64,000 nt of DNA from CAVVIO01 sp963748095 (GTDB lineage Bacteria > Bacteroidota > Bacteroidia > Bacteroidales > UBA10428), in the NCBI GenBank assembly GCA_963748095.1, contig CAVVIO010000097.1:219701-283700 (forward strand). The letters run 5' to 3'. Under the pieces are notes generated by a model. It was not told the origin of the DNA, did not search any database, and saw only the letters and a list, made by a program, of their open reading frames with translations. Position 1 is the first letter of the stretch; every line of letters starts with the position of its first letter. Below, piece by piece: positions 39,511 to 49,675 of the stretch. The translations under genes were made by a program, and so were the position numbers.

Positions 39511-40660
39511 ATGAATAGGGATATTTTAAGGTTAAGTAAAACAACGCATTACCTGATTATTTTTTCTCTTCTGATCGCCATGATGTATCTCGCGGCTGAA
39601 ATCATAATACCTCTGGTTGTGGCTATGTATCTGTCTCTTCTGCTATACCCTGCCTGCAGTTTTATAGAAAAGAAATTACCCAGAATACCATCGATAATCC
39701 TGACATTTATAGCCGTTTTCATAATAATAACCGGTATAGTCTTCTTTTTCAGTTCTCAGTTTTTACATCTTTTTGAGAGTATCCGGAATTTCGGTCAAAA
39801 CCTGAATGTCTTAATTAACAAGTTTTTTCATATCATCGACACCAGGTATACTGCGTGGGGGACTGCAAATAAAACATTTTTTAGGAAACAATCCTGCAAA
39901 CTTTATCGAATCAAACCGCATCCTTCAGAAAACCATAATTTCTTCTTCAAATTTTGTAGTATCTTTTGGACTGGTCATAGTTTACACTTTCCTGTTCCTG
40001 CTTTATCGTACTTCTTTCAAAAATCTGTTCCTGTATCTTTTTTTCAAAAAAGACAGTGAACATGGTGAAGGAATTCTCACGAGTATACAGAAAGTGGCAC
40101 AGAAATATTTTTTCGGTTTGATGATCGTAATAATAATTGTGGGAACTTTAAGCGGTTTCGGCCTTTGGATAATTGGACTCGATTACCCATTTTTATTCGG
40201 ATATTTCGGGGCGCTGTTAGCTATCATACCTTATATCGGCACATTCATTGGCGGACTTATACCGGTACTGTATGCCCTTATCAATTATAACAATATCTGG
40301 ACTGCGGTATTCGTATTAGGCTGGTATGTGCTGATTCATGTGATCGAGGGGAATGTTCTGACACCCAAAATTGTAGGTTCTCAGGTGAGTCTCAACCCGT
40401 TGATCGCTTTAATAGCAATTATAACCGGGGCACTGATATGGGGAATTCCGGGAATGGTCCTTTTTATACCTTCCATGGCTGTACTAAAGGTGGTATTCGA
40501 CCATATCGATTCCCTCAAACCTTTTGCACTGCTTCTTAGTAGTGATTTCGGCACCAAAAAAAGTAGTTTGTTTAAAAATCCGGACAAAGAAAATGTGGTA
40601 AAAAAGAAATCCTTTGAAAAAGAAGTTTTCAATAACCGACAAAAAACTTCCAATGAATAA
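39511..40660 (+). CDS. AI-2E family transporter, frameshifted
   Basis: Two frames encode one membrane protein of about 383 residues. The first (39511 to about 39860) has two or three N-terminal helices; the downstream frame carries the rest, including the family signature region IGTFIGGLIPVLYAL and VLIHVIEGNVLTPKIVG. The break is in five G at 39857-39861; with four G the join reads TAWGLQIKHFLGNNP. The family exports or takes up signalling molecules and ions. Sequencing error is likely but not shown. Confidence 0.78.
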
Positions 40661-40785
40661 TAACCGGAATTTATGAAAAAGTACCCTTTAATGAAATGAG
40701 TCGCACATAATACCAAAAAAGGTGAATAAATGATATCCTTTATTTCACCCCTGATTTTTAAAAACTTCTGAATTGAGAAATCGGA

Positions 40786-40974
40786 TTATTCGTACTTTAT
40801 AACTTCCACCGGACAGCTGTCTGCAGCTTCTTTAATGCCATCCTCATGATCGCTATAATTAACTCCTTTTTTTACCACTGCTTCATCATCTTGTTCAAAA
40901 ACTTCAGGACATATTTCTTCACAAAGTCCACATGCTGTACAGCCATCTTCAATCCATACTTTTTTAATTGCCAT
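40786..40974 (-). CDS. Ferredoxin, single [4Fe-4S] cluster type
   Basis: 62 residues. Cysteines at 12, 15, 18, 22 (CTACGLCEEICPEVF) and a fifth at 54 followed by Pro (SCPVEV) match the small single-cluster ferredoxins. An acidic core (EQDDEAVV) is typical. It could supply electrons to the ferredoxin-linked complex at 52-63 kb, but it is not part of that operon. Confidence 0.92.
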   Translation of the reverse strand: MAIKKVWIEDGCTACGLCEEICPEVFEQDDEAVVKKGVNYSDHEDGIKEAADSCPVEVIKYE

Positions 40975-41142
40975 AATTACCTCCGGTATTTAGATTAATA
41001 AATTCAAAATTTTAAATTGGTTTGTTAAACCTCTTTGTATTTAATTACAGTATTCAATGAAAACAATCTCCCTTTATGAAAGTTTAAGAAATATGAAACA
41101 AAGTCTGGTTTTTATTATATTTCAATTTATCGTCTGTCAGCA

Positions 41143-41173
41143 TTTGTATAATATAGATATTTTAATACCTTTG
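41143..41173 (+). promoter_or_regulatory. Promoter of the tRNA-Pro array
   Basis: TTTG at 41143-41146, 19-bp spacer, TACCTTTG at 41166-41173: an exact match to the Bacteroidota consensus. Transcription would start near 41180, about 20 bp before the first repeat unit. No other match lies between units, so the array and tRNA are probably one transcript. Confidence 0.7.
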
Positions 41174-41198
41174 TGCTGCTTTAAAAACGGATGAATTT

Positions 41199-41779
41199 CG
41201 GGGTATAGTCACGCTAAGGCGTGATAAACTCCACCCGGTTAGTGTGTCCCGACTTTGAAAGTCGGAAAGGTCGCAGATTCGAATGTTAAGAATCTGTTGA
41301 ATATTAAAACAGAAAAGGTTCTTTTATTTAAAATATAAATTTTCGGGGTATAGCCACGCTACAGGCGTGATAAACTCCACCCGGTTAGTGTGTCCCGACT
41401 TTCAAAGTCGGGAAGGTCGCAGGTTCAAATGTTATGAATCTGTTGAATATTAAAACAGAAAAGGTTCTTTTATTTTAAAATATAAATTTTCGGGGTATAG
41501 TCACGCTAAGGCGTGATAAACTCCACCCGGTTAGTGTGTCCCGACTTTCAAAGTCGGGAAGGTCGCAGGTTCGAATGTTATGAATCTGTTGAATATTAAA
41601 ACAGAAAAGGTTCTTTTATTTTAAAATATAAATTTTCGGGGTATAGTCACGCTAAGGCGTGATAAACTCCACCCGGTTAGTGTGTCCCGACTTTGAAAGT
41701 CGGGAAGGTCGAAGGTTCGAATGTTATGGATCTGTTGAGTATTAAAATAGAAAAGGTTCTTTTATTTTAAAAATATATT
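41199..41779 (+). repeat. Four tandem degenerate tRNA-Pro-derived units (about 146 bp each)
   Basis: Units begin at 41199, 41344, 41491 and 41637. Each starts with the tRNA-Pro 5' end CGGGGTATAG, then a 25-bp insertion holding the hairpin CACGC-GCGTG, then the tRNA D-arm segment CCCGGTTAGTGTG, an anticodon-like arm CCCGACTTT-G/C-AAAGTCGGG, the variable-loop/T-arm segment GGTCGCAGGTTCGAAT, and a tail with no acceptor complement. The 5-bp stem and 7-nt loop read as anticodon TGA in units 1 and 4 and TCA in units 2 and 3. Without the 3' acceptor strand they cannot be normal tRNAs. Each unit also has CAGRTTC/GAATCTG and TCTGTT/AACAGA hairpins. Confidence 0.85.
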
Positions 41780-41854
41780 CGGGGTATAGCACAGCCCGGT
41801 TAGTGTGCCTGCTTTGGGAGCAGGAGGTCGCAGGTTCGAATCCTGCTACCCCGA
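41780..41854 (+). tRNA. tRNA-Pro(TGG)
   Basis: Acceptor CGGGGTA (41780-41786) pairs with TACCCCG (41847-41853), discriminator A. Anticodon stem CCTGC/GCAGG with loop TTTGGGA gives TGG. T-arm GCAGG-TTCGAAT-CCTGC is perfect. The CCA is not encoded. It is the last and only intact member of the 146-bp repeat array. Confidence 0.95.
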
Positions 41855-41860
41855 CAAAAG

Positions 41861-41893
41861 AAAAAAGCCTGACACTAAGTGTCAGGCTTTTTT
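41861..41893 (+). terminator. Terminator of the tRNA-Pro unit
   Basis: GCCTGACAC (41867-41875) and GTGTCAGGC (41879-41887) with a TAA loop, flanked by AAAAAA and TTTTTT, 7 bp after the tRNA. Confidence 0.92.
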
Positions 41894-41978
41894 CTTTTAG
41901 TCAAACTCCTCTTCAGGATCACGTAATAATCCTGCACAGAACCAGGGTTACTTACCGAATTGAGGCAGGGTTTGTCAA

Positions 41979-43111
41979 CTATAGCCGGATCTTTATCCCA
42001 TCCAAATCATCAAACCTGGCAACAATCCCCCACCCGTAAAAGAAATTGGACACCCCAACCAGTAATTCGTTGTCACCTTCCTTTAGCGGAACCGTAATGG
42101 AAGCATTATCAATCGCGCATCTTCCGCCGGGTTGTTTTTGCATGGGAGTATTGTAAAGGTTCTTATCAATATACAGCGGCTTTTTATTAATCAGCATCCA
42201 CACTTCATCACTAAACCCAAACGCAGCGTTTTATCCTGATCTTTATCCGAATGAATGGTTGTTTTCAGCCATACTATTCTCCGTCCGTTTATCTTTCCGA
42301 ATTTCCGGCTCAGATTTATCAACCCTCTCCGTTCGGCTGTTATTTCCTGCCAGTTGGCAGAATCGCCGGGATAGTAAGAATTTCTGAAATCAATGCCGTT
42401 TTCTGTGATGATGGGTTCACTAACCTGCCATTTCCTCAGGTAACGTGTATCGTTTGCCACAGGGTCAATACCCGGTTCATGGCTTAGTCCTTCCGTTTCA
42501 CCGGATTTCACTACCAGGTTTGCAATGGCTACCTGTCCGTCGAAAGCCAGCGTACCTGACGATGTATTTCCTTCGAGCATGGGAATTTCCAGGGCAGGTA
42601 CCAACATATCGTTCACATACGCTCTCATTTGCTTTCCGGAAACAACGAGTTTTACATGATTCCATTCATTATTTTTATAAGTGGCATTTGCCTGGTAATG
42701 GAACAACAAATCCCAAAGGTTTACGCCGTTAACATTCGGTGCATACTGAATGGCATTCATGGACTGCGGATCGCCAGCGGCCCAAGTCCGGAAATAGAAA
42801 ATTTCGCTTTCTTTCGGATCTTTCCACCTGAAGTAAAAAGAGGTGAACCCTTTCACCAGCGGTTCCATATCGTATTCGATAGTGCCATCCGTGAAACTGA
42901 AGTTTTTCAGCACAACAACATCATTCCCCGTCAGCAGTTTCATTGCTTTTTTTGAATGATGGTCTGTGAATTCAACCGTCCCGGATTTAAACTCCCAGTT
43001 ATCAGCTTTCAGTGAAATAGTTTCTGTTTTCCCTTTTTGTGCAATGGCATTTATACCTGTTGCAAGTAAAAGAAATATAACGACTGTAAAATGTAAATAA
43101 ATGTTTTTCAT
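41979..43111 (-). CDS. Secreted lectin/DUF1080-like protein, frameshifted
   Basis: A signal peptide beginning at the ATG at 43111 (the frame is open to 43195) leads into a concanavalin-A-like sandwich domain (about 30-210, with DGTIEYDMEPLVKG, FYFRWKDPKE and YKNNEWNHVKLVVSG), resembling the 3-keto-glycoside-hydrolase/DUF1080 group. The C-terminal part, in another frame (41979-42203), looks like a galactose-binding beta sandwich (PLKEGDNELLVGVSNFFYGWG). The break is near 42213-42218 (runs of A and C). It should be a secreted carbohydrate-acting protein, possibly a partner of GH115. Confidence 0.7.
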
Positions 43112-43195
43112 GATTTGTCCGATTTTAATTAAAAAATGAATACCCCTGCAAGTAATGGATTCATGATGAAAAAAAGAATAAAATCCGGTGAGCAA

Positions 43196-43769
43196 AACCG
43201 GGTCAAAACCGGGTTATACTTTGAATAACTCTTCGGAAAAGCTATCTGAATAGTATCATACTATTATATTTTGTCATACTGAATCATCAGCTATTTAAGA
43301 ATATCCACAAAGTGGAATTACAAGAGGAATCCATCAAATAACAGAAATAATATTGATCTTAATTTTGTAATAATTTAGTGCTAAAAGTATTAATATTAAA
43401 AGTGATACCATAAGAGCGAGAGTCGAAAAACCTGCCTGATCTGGCGTTACGGCAGGCAGGAATGCGTGCTACGTGAGATAAGAATGCTATGAAAGGCCAG
43501 CAAGCTTATTTTTTTTCATGCCCCGATTGCTATCGGGGTTGTCCCGCCTTTGGCGGGATGCCCGTCCGGCAGGAGGACATTGAAAATATTAATCATTTTA
43601 AATTCAAGTTAAGTATCTTGTATGTAGTGGGTTTTAAATTACTCCTTCCGGTCGCGAAAAGAGTTCTACAAAGCGCCTGCCTTAATAACAAAATAATGGC
43701 TTTTAGAACAGCCTCATAGATAAAATGGTATATTTGTGAGCGACCTACACTGAAATCAGTTAATTATAG
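43196..43769. other. Gene-free region with a cluster of REP-like palindromes
   Basis: 574 bp without a credible gene. At 43431-43571 lie four hairpins in a row: CCTGCCTG/CAGGCAGG, CCCCGAT-TGCT-ATCGGGG, TCCCGCC-TTT-GGCGGGA and TGCC/GGCA. These are the small palindromes often scattered between Bacteroidota genes. Beyond them I see nothing. Confidence 0.7.
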
Positions 43770-45032
43770 ATGAATTATTCTCTGGAAAGGAAATACATAC
43801 AGTTACTGAAGAAAAAAATTGAGGCTGCCCTGGCGCTCGACAACAGTAACGGTTCCACAAAAGCAAGTGACCTGGAATATGTTGCAAAAGTTGTGAAGGA
43901 GAAGTCAGGGATCAGCCTTAGCCTGTCGACATTAAAGCGGATATGGAAAGAAAACTTCGCCCAACTCCCCCAGCCTACCACACTTAATGCCCTCGTTACG
44001 GTGCTGGATTACAGCAACTGGCAGGAATTTAAACAGGCGAATTATATAAAGTCCCGCTTTAATACACAAAAAATTATACGGATCAGCATAGGTTTTTTTG
44101 TAATCATTCTTGCAGCAATTGTGTTGATACGATTCTCAAGACACGAAAGAAGCAGCAAGATATCTGCTATTAAAATAAATGGCCCCGTGCATTTCACTAC
44201 AAAGAAAACCATTACCAAAGGGTTGCCAAACACGGTTATATTTAATTACGATGTAAGCAACATAGAAGCAGACAGCTTTTTTTTCCAGCAAACCTGGAAC
44301 AGTAATTTCAGAAAACCAATTGATCCGGAAGGAAAAGCCACTACAACCATTTATTATGAGTCGGGGTATCACAAGGCATACCTGGTAGCCAACGACAGTA
44401 GTATTGCCATGCAGCCCGTATATATCCTGAGTAACGGATGGGAACCACATATTTATTACGGCGAGAAGGACCTGGTCCCCATATTTTTCGAAAACGAAAA
44501 ATTTATTGAAAATGGGCAGTTGCACCTGGATACGCTACTGCTCGAAAAGCAGCATGTGGATCTTTCGAGGTATTTTTACACCCGTATTGTAAATAGCCGG
44601 GAATTCAATGTATCCTCCGATAATTTCAACCTTGTAAGCCGTATCAAACTCGACAGTCTGCGGTATTCCGATTGCCCATGGATGACGGTGATTATTGTTG
44701 CCGAAAAGAATATGTTTATGGTAACCCTGCAAAAGAAAGGGTGTGAACATTATGCCTATTACCAACTGGGAGAGATCGAACGCCATGGAAGCAACAATGA
44801 TCTTTCGGCCCTGGGATGTACTATTTACCAATGGCAGGAAGTGGGAGTTCGTGTGTTTAATAAGAATGCTACCATCAGTATAAACGGTAAAGAGTGTTTT
44901 AACGAAACAAACAAAGAAGATTTCGGCAATATCGTTGCGCTTATCTACATTTTTGAACGTACGGGCTCCATCGATTATGTAAAGCTTACAGACGCAAACA
45001 GGCAGACAGTGTTTAGTGATGATTTTGATTGA
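43770..45032 (+). CDS. Membrane-anchored HTH-like protein with an extracytoplasmic sandwich domain
   Basis: 420 residues. The N-terminal about 95 residues are helical and end in a helix-turn-helix-like stretch (SGISLSLSTLKRIWKENF), typical of a Bacteroidota regulator N-domain. One membrane helix follows (about 104-124), then about 290 residues of beta-rich sequence, the last part resembling a lectin-like domain (WQEVGVRVFNKNATISINGKEC). I do not recognise a named family. The layout suggests a one-component membrane regulator that senses glycan outside and binds DNA inside. The neighbours are secreted lectin-like proteins and GH115. Confidence 0.7.
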   Translation: MNYSLERKYIQLLKKKIEAALALDNSNGSTKASDLEYVAKVVKEKSGISLSLSTLKRIWKENFAQLPQPTTLNALVTVLDYSNWQEFKQANYIKSRFNTQKIIRISIGFFVIILAAIVLIRFSRHERSSKISAIKINGPVHFTTKKTITKGLPNTVIFNYDVSNIEADSFFFQQTWNSNFRKPIDPEGKATTTIYYESGYHKAYLVANDSSIAMQPVYILSNGWEPHIYYGEKDLVPIFFENEKFIENGQLHLDTLLLEKQHVDLSRYFYTRIVNSREFNVSSDNFNLVSRIKLDSLRYSDCPWMTVIIVAEKNMFMVTLQKKGCEHYAYYQLGEIERHGSNNDLSALGCTIYQWQEVGVRVFNKNATISINGKECFNETNKEDFGNIVALIYIFERTGSIDYVKLTDANRQTVFSDDFD

Positions 45033-45259
45033 TTCATAAACTATTTGTTCGTTCGTTAACCAGACAAATATCCCCTGTAAATCATATCACACAGCCTTTG
45101 CCCAAAGTCCGTTTGATTTTTGAAAAAATTCATTTAAATTGAGAGAGATTTATTGATAACATAAACTATTAACTATCAGTACAAATTTTTCTCTTAATCA
45201 GAGTTAGTAATAATTCTGGTTTATCATACACAGTAATAAAAACCAATAATATACAAAAT

Positions 45260-48125
45260 ATGAGAAACGTATTATTATTTCTAATTCTGCTACCCACTCT
45301 GTCTTATTCACAAATAAAGATCAGTAATAAAGCGGAAAATCCGAACACGTCACTTTTCGATAGTAAGCAAAGCTTCCATGGCCACTATACTGTACGATAC
45401 TGCGGATTATGCTTTAGTGAAGAAATCTGCCGAATTTCTTGCAGGTGATATCCGTAAAGTTACCGGTAAAAAACCGGACATTATTACTTCTGACAATTCG
45501 TTAAAAAGCAATCTGATTATAGTTGCCACAATCGGTAACAACCGGCTGATTGATCAGTTAATTGCCGACAAAAAACTTAAAGTTGATGCTATCCGCGATC
45601 AATGGGAACGGTTTATTATCCAAACCGTCGAAGCCCCTTTTCCCGGGGTAAAACAGGCGCTCGTAATTGTAGGAAGCGACCGTCGCGGTGCCGCTTACGG
45701 GGTATTCAGCCTGTCGAAAGAAATAGGTGTTTCGCCGTGGTACTGGTGGGCCGATGTGCCGGCAAAAAAAAGCGATGAACTATTCATTGGCAAGGCAAGA
45801 TACGTTTCCAACGCCCCCTCCGTGAAATACCGCGGTATTTTTATCAACGACGAAGCTCCTGCCCTCAGGAACTGGGCTGAAGAAAAATTCGGAGGCTTTA
45901 ATCACAAGTTTTACGAAAAAGTATTCGAACTGATCTTACGTAATAAAGGCAATTATTTATGGCCTGCCATGTGGCTCCCCACTGCTTTTTTTACGGATGA
46001 TCCCGAAAACATACGACTTGCCGACGAGTATGGCATTGTTGTATCAACAAGTCATCACGAACCCATGATGCGCGCGCATGCCGAATGGGGCCAGTTTAAT
46101 GGAGGCGCCTGGAATTACAAAACAAATAAGGAGAAATTACAGGAATTCTGGCGCGGAGGAATTGAACGAATGGGAAATAACGAAAGCGTGGTTACCGTGG
46201 GGATGCGTGGCGATGGCGACGAGGCAATGTCGGAAGAAACTGCTGTTGACCTGCTGCAAAACATTATTACCGATCAGCGCGGTATTATTGCAGATGTAAC
46301 CGGCAAACCGGCAGAACAAACACCCCAGGTGTGGGCTATTTACAAAGAGGTGCAGGATTACTACGATAAAGGCATGCGGGTAAATGACGATATCCTTGTA
46401 TTGCTCTGCGACGACAACTGGGGAAATATCCGCATATTGCCCAAAAAGAAAGACCTGGATCACACGGGAGGCTACGGTATATATTATCATTTCGATTTCG
46501 TGGGCGGGCCTGTATCCTACAGGTGGCTGAATGTTACGCAAATTGAACGAGTATGGGAACAGATGAACCTGGCGTATCAGTGGGGCGTTAAAGACCTGTG
46601 GATTGTAAATGTCGGCGATATCAAACCCATGGAACTGCCGATCAGCTTTTTCCTTGATTTTGCATGGAATACCGATGCAATAAGGGCCAACGATCTGCCG
46701 GATTACTATGTAAACTGGGCAGAACAGCAGTTTGGCAAAAAATATGCCGGTGAAATTGCCGAAATCCTGTCGTTATACACCAAATACAACGCGCGTCGTA
46801 CTCCCGAAATGTTAACCCCCGGCACATACAGTTTGGTAAATTACCGCGAAGCAGACAATATTGTTGAAGAATACAACCAGCTGCTCGATAAAAGCAAAAA
46901 CATTTACAATGAATTGCCGGAAAGTTACAAAGCTGCATTTTACCAGTTGGTACTCTCGCCGGTTGAGTTGTGCAGCAACCTGAATGAAATGTATGTGGCT
47001 GCCGGTAAAAACAGTCTCTACGCAGAACAAAGCAGGGCATCGGCCAATTACTATGCCGGAAAAGTAAAAGAATTATTCGACAGGGACGCGGAGCTTACTA
47101 ATGACTTCCATACAAAACTGAAAGATGGCAAGTGGAACCACATGATGTCGCAAACGCATATCGGGTACACCTCCTGGAACAATCCTCCGGTAAATAAAAT
47201 GCCGGCTATATCGTACATTCAGCTTCCTGACAACGCATCGTTAGGTTACGTGGTTGAATATGGCAAAAACCGGCCCTGGGCAAGAGGAGGATTATACAGT
47301 AACATGTTCGCTTCATTCGACCCGTTTAATAATCAGACATATTACGTGGAGCTATTCAACAAGGGTAATAAAACCCTGAATTATACAGTAGAAGCTAAAA
47401 ATGACTGGATAAAATTATCGCGCGAAAAAGGCAGTATACAGTTTGATGAAAAAGTATATGTAAGTATCGATTGGGATAAAGCCCCCAAAGGATGCGATAC
47501 CGGTAAAATAGTGGTAGCCGGCGCCGGCATGGAATTTACGGTAAGCGTTCCTGTCCGCAACGATCTGCCGGATGCCTCAGGCTTTATCGAAAACAATGGT
47601 GTTGTATCTATCGAAGCGGCTCATTTTACCAAAAAGTACGACTCCAAAGATATCAGCTGGACAATAATTCCCAACATGGGACGCACGTACTCATCGGTAA
47701 CAGCAGCGCCTGCAAATGCCGAAAGACAAGTACCGGGAAATAAAACCCCGCGCCTCGAATACGAATTCACTGTTTTTGATAAGGGCGAACTGAAAATTGA
47801 AACTTACCTCTCACCCACCCTGAATTACAAGAAAAATGAAGGACTGAAATACGCTATTGCCATCGATGACGAAGAACCGCAACTAATTAACATGCACGAA
47901 GGGGAAACCCAACCCGATTGGGAATACCCCGAATGGTGGAATAATTCCGTAACGGATCATATCAAGAAAAAGGTATCGGTCCACACGGTTTCGAAACCGG
48001 GAAAACACACCCTGAAAGTATGGATGGTAGACCCGGGCGTTGTTTTTCAGAAATTTGTGATCGATGCCGGCGGATTAAAGCCCAGTTACCTGGGGCCACC
48101 GGAAAGCGCTTGTGTAAAGCTCTGA
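45260..48125 (+). CDS. Glycoside hydrolase family 115 protein, frameshifted near the start
   Basis: About 955 residues in two frames. The signal peptide and first about 40 residues are in the first frame (45260-45448); the rest (45378-48125) begins MATILYDTADYALVKKSAEFL. GH115 features are visible: the N-terminal alpha/beta domain (VGSDRRGAAYGVFSLSKEIGVSPWYWWADVP), the catalytic barrel (GIFINDEAPALRNW, YLWPAMWLPTAFF, YHFDFVGGPVSYRWLN), and the C-terminal beta domain. GH115 enzymes remove glucuronic acid from xylan. The frame change is near 45370-45378. It is an exported enzyme. Confidence 0.85.
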
Positions 48126-48134
48126 TTAAAATTT

Positions 48135-48169
48135 AAACAAGGCTATGTAAATTTACATGGCCTTGTTTT
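48135..48169 (+). terminator. Terminator of the GH115 gene
   Basis: AAACAAGGC (48135-48143) and GCCTTGTTT (48160-48168) around the palindrome ATGTAAATTTACAT, 10 bp after the stop. Confidence 0.8.
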
Positions 48170-48796
48170 ATTTTGAAATAGGTCCGTGCAGACTTGCAAC
48201 ACCATTCCCCAACCTGGGGAAAGCACACATGTAGCGATGCAACACCTTATTTCAGGTTTGAAATGAGCTGAAGCGAATTCGCTCTGGCTGTTTTGGAATG
48301 AAAAAATGTTCAATGAAGACGTGAAACACCTTATTTCAGGTTTGAAGTGAGCTGAGCAAATTTGCGCGGGCCTATTTCAGGATTATTTAAGTCATTTCGG
48401 GTCCGTTTAATGGATTATTTCTGTTTTTTCGGATGTTTTCCTGCTGCAATTACCCGGGTAACATTTACAAATACCTGGAAATTTGTTTTTTGAGGGAAAA
48501 TATTTTACATTTATTTCCTGAACGGTAAGTTGGAAATTGAGAAAAGTAAGAATAAGGCAAAAATAAAATACCCACCATCATGTATAAACACTTTTCAAAA
48601 AGTAAATTAAAAACAAAAAAATCCGGCAGATGACATGGAAATAGATTGTACCAAAAGTTGACAATATTTCCTGTATATGGAAATATTGTATAGTTTTATA
48701 TTACATATTGAATAGTTGTGCTTAAGCTTAATATTTGGTGCATTGCAGAGAGCTTTAGCTAACTCTTGGATAAATGGAATTAAGAGTTTTTAAATA
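48170..48796. other. Gene-free region with direct and inverted repeats
   Basis: A 31-bp direct repeat with one mismatch occurs at 48241-48271 and 48325-48355 (AACACCTTATTTCAGG start). A perfect 11-bp inverted repeat ACAATATTTCC/GGAAATATTGT sits at 48661-48689. No gene is supported. The DNA becomes much more AT-rich towards the lipoprotein gene that follows. Confidence 0.6.
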
Positions 48797-49414
48797 ATGA
48801 TAAAAAAAATTCACTTGATATTGATCCTTCTTGGATTTTTACTTTCATGCTCTTCCTGTACAAGACCGATTGAGAAAAGAACAAAGAAGAATCTAAGAAA
48901 ATTTAAAAATCTCACATTATTAAAAAAAATTGAATGGGAAAAATCTGGAAAAATAAGTAAGTATCTTCAGAGTACTTACATAATATATCCAGCATCTATT
49001 GATTTTTATGGTTATTGTGGAGTATTTCTTTTTTACAAGTTTGATAAGCAAAGCTTTGAATCTCAAAAAGCTGTTTTACAAAAAAAAGCAATAGATGTCT
49101 GTTCAGCATTTGATAGTTGTGATTATCACATAACTGACTGCATTTATGACATATCTGATAGTTGTATCAACAATTTTCCACCAATTCCTGATTTACAGGA
49201 TAAATTTAGTCCAATAGTTATCGAGGATTCTACACTTTCTAAGGACAGTAAGTTTTATATTCTAAATTCTAAAGAAGGTGCATTCTTGAATGAAGAATAT
49301 TTAAATCTCGAAAGAAAAAAGAGTGTATGTCGAAATATCACGAATGGATATTCTTTAGGAGCTTTAGTTGACGATTCAAATCTGACTATTGCATATTGGA
49401 TATTAATTTGGTGA
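48797..49414 (+). CDS. Unrecognised lipoprotein, AT-rich
   Basis: 205 residues. A lipoprotein signal (LLGFLLSCSSC) is clear; the rest is not recognised, with several cysteines (for example CSAFDSCDYH, CIYDISDSCI). Base composition is more AT-rich than neighbouring genes and it separates the GH115 and GH43 genes, which otherwise belong together. This suggests later insertion. An attC-like element follows it. Function unknown. Confidence 0.6.
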   Translation: MIKKIHLILILLGFLLSCSSCTRPIEKRTKKNLRKFKNLTLLKKIEWEKSGKISKYLQSTYIIYPASIDFYGYCGVFLFYKFDKQSFESQKAVLQKKAIDVCSAFDSCDYHITDCIYDISDSCINNFPPIPDLQDKFSPIVIEDSTLSKDSKFYILNSKEGAFLNEEYLNLERKKSVCRNITNGYSLGALVDDSNLTIAYWILIW

Positions 49415-49431
49415 CATTAAACAGCCAGGAC

Positions 49432-49558
49432 ATAACAAGCGGTCAAACGCAATGCGGTGTATCTTGGTAGTTTGAACATGAGAGCATTTAATAAACATAA
49501 TAGCAGTTTGATAGGTAATCAACCTAAAACCCGTACTGCATATAATGCCAACCGTTAT
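49432..49558 (+). repeat. attC-like imperfect inverted repeat downstream of the lipoprotein gene
   Basis: ATAAC at 49432-49436 and GTTAT at 49554-49558 form outer arms, and inner segments (CGCAATGCGG; CCCGTACTGCATATAATG) pair imperfectly. The layout resembles an integron attC site or a similar cassette-end repeat. No integrase is in the window and the R' box is not a strict match to the attC consensus. Confidence 0.35.
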
Positions 49559-49675
49559 AATCGACTAAAAGCCACAGCCATGTAGTACAACATGAATTTT
49601 ATTTTTTTTTAGTTTAGCAAAAAAGTATATTTGTTTTTTCAAGAACAATAATTGTAAACACAGTAAAGCTTTAAT

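Noticed and set aside
41344..41636. Selenocysteine or UGA-suppressor tRNAs (anticodon TCA)
   Set aside because: The units lack the 3' acceptor strand and a paired T-arm, and no selenocysteine machinery is in the window. They are tRNA-like, not tRNAs.
41199..41854. A CRISPR array
   Set aside because: The five units are homologous along their whole 146 bp and have no short repeats with unrelated spacers; they derive from a tRNA gene, and no cas genes are present.
41803..42039. A 78-codon open frame over the tRNA-Pro end
   Set aside because: It overlaps the tRNA and its terminator; not a gene.
43489..43719. A 76-codon open frame
   Set aside because: It runs through the REP-like hairpins and encodes no recognisable protein; chance open frame.
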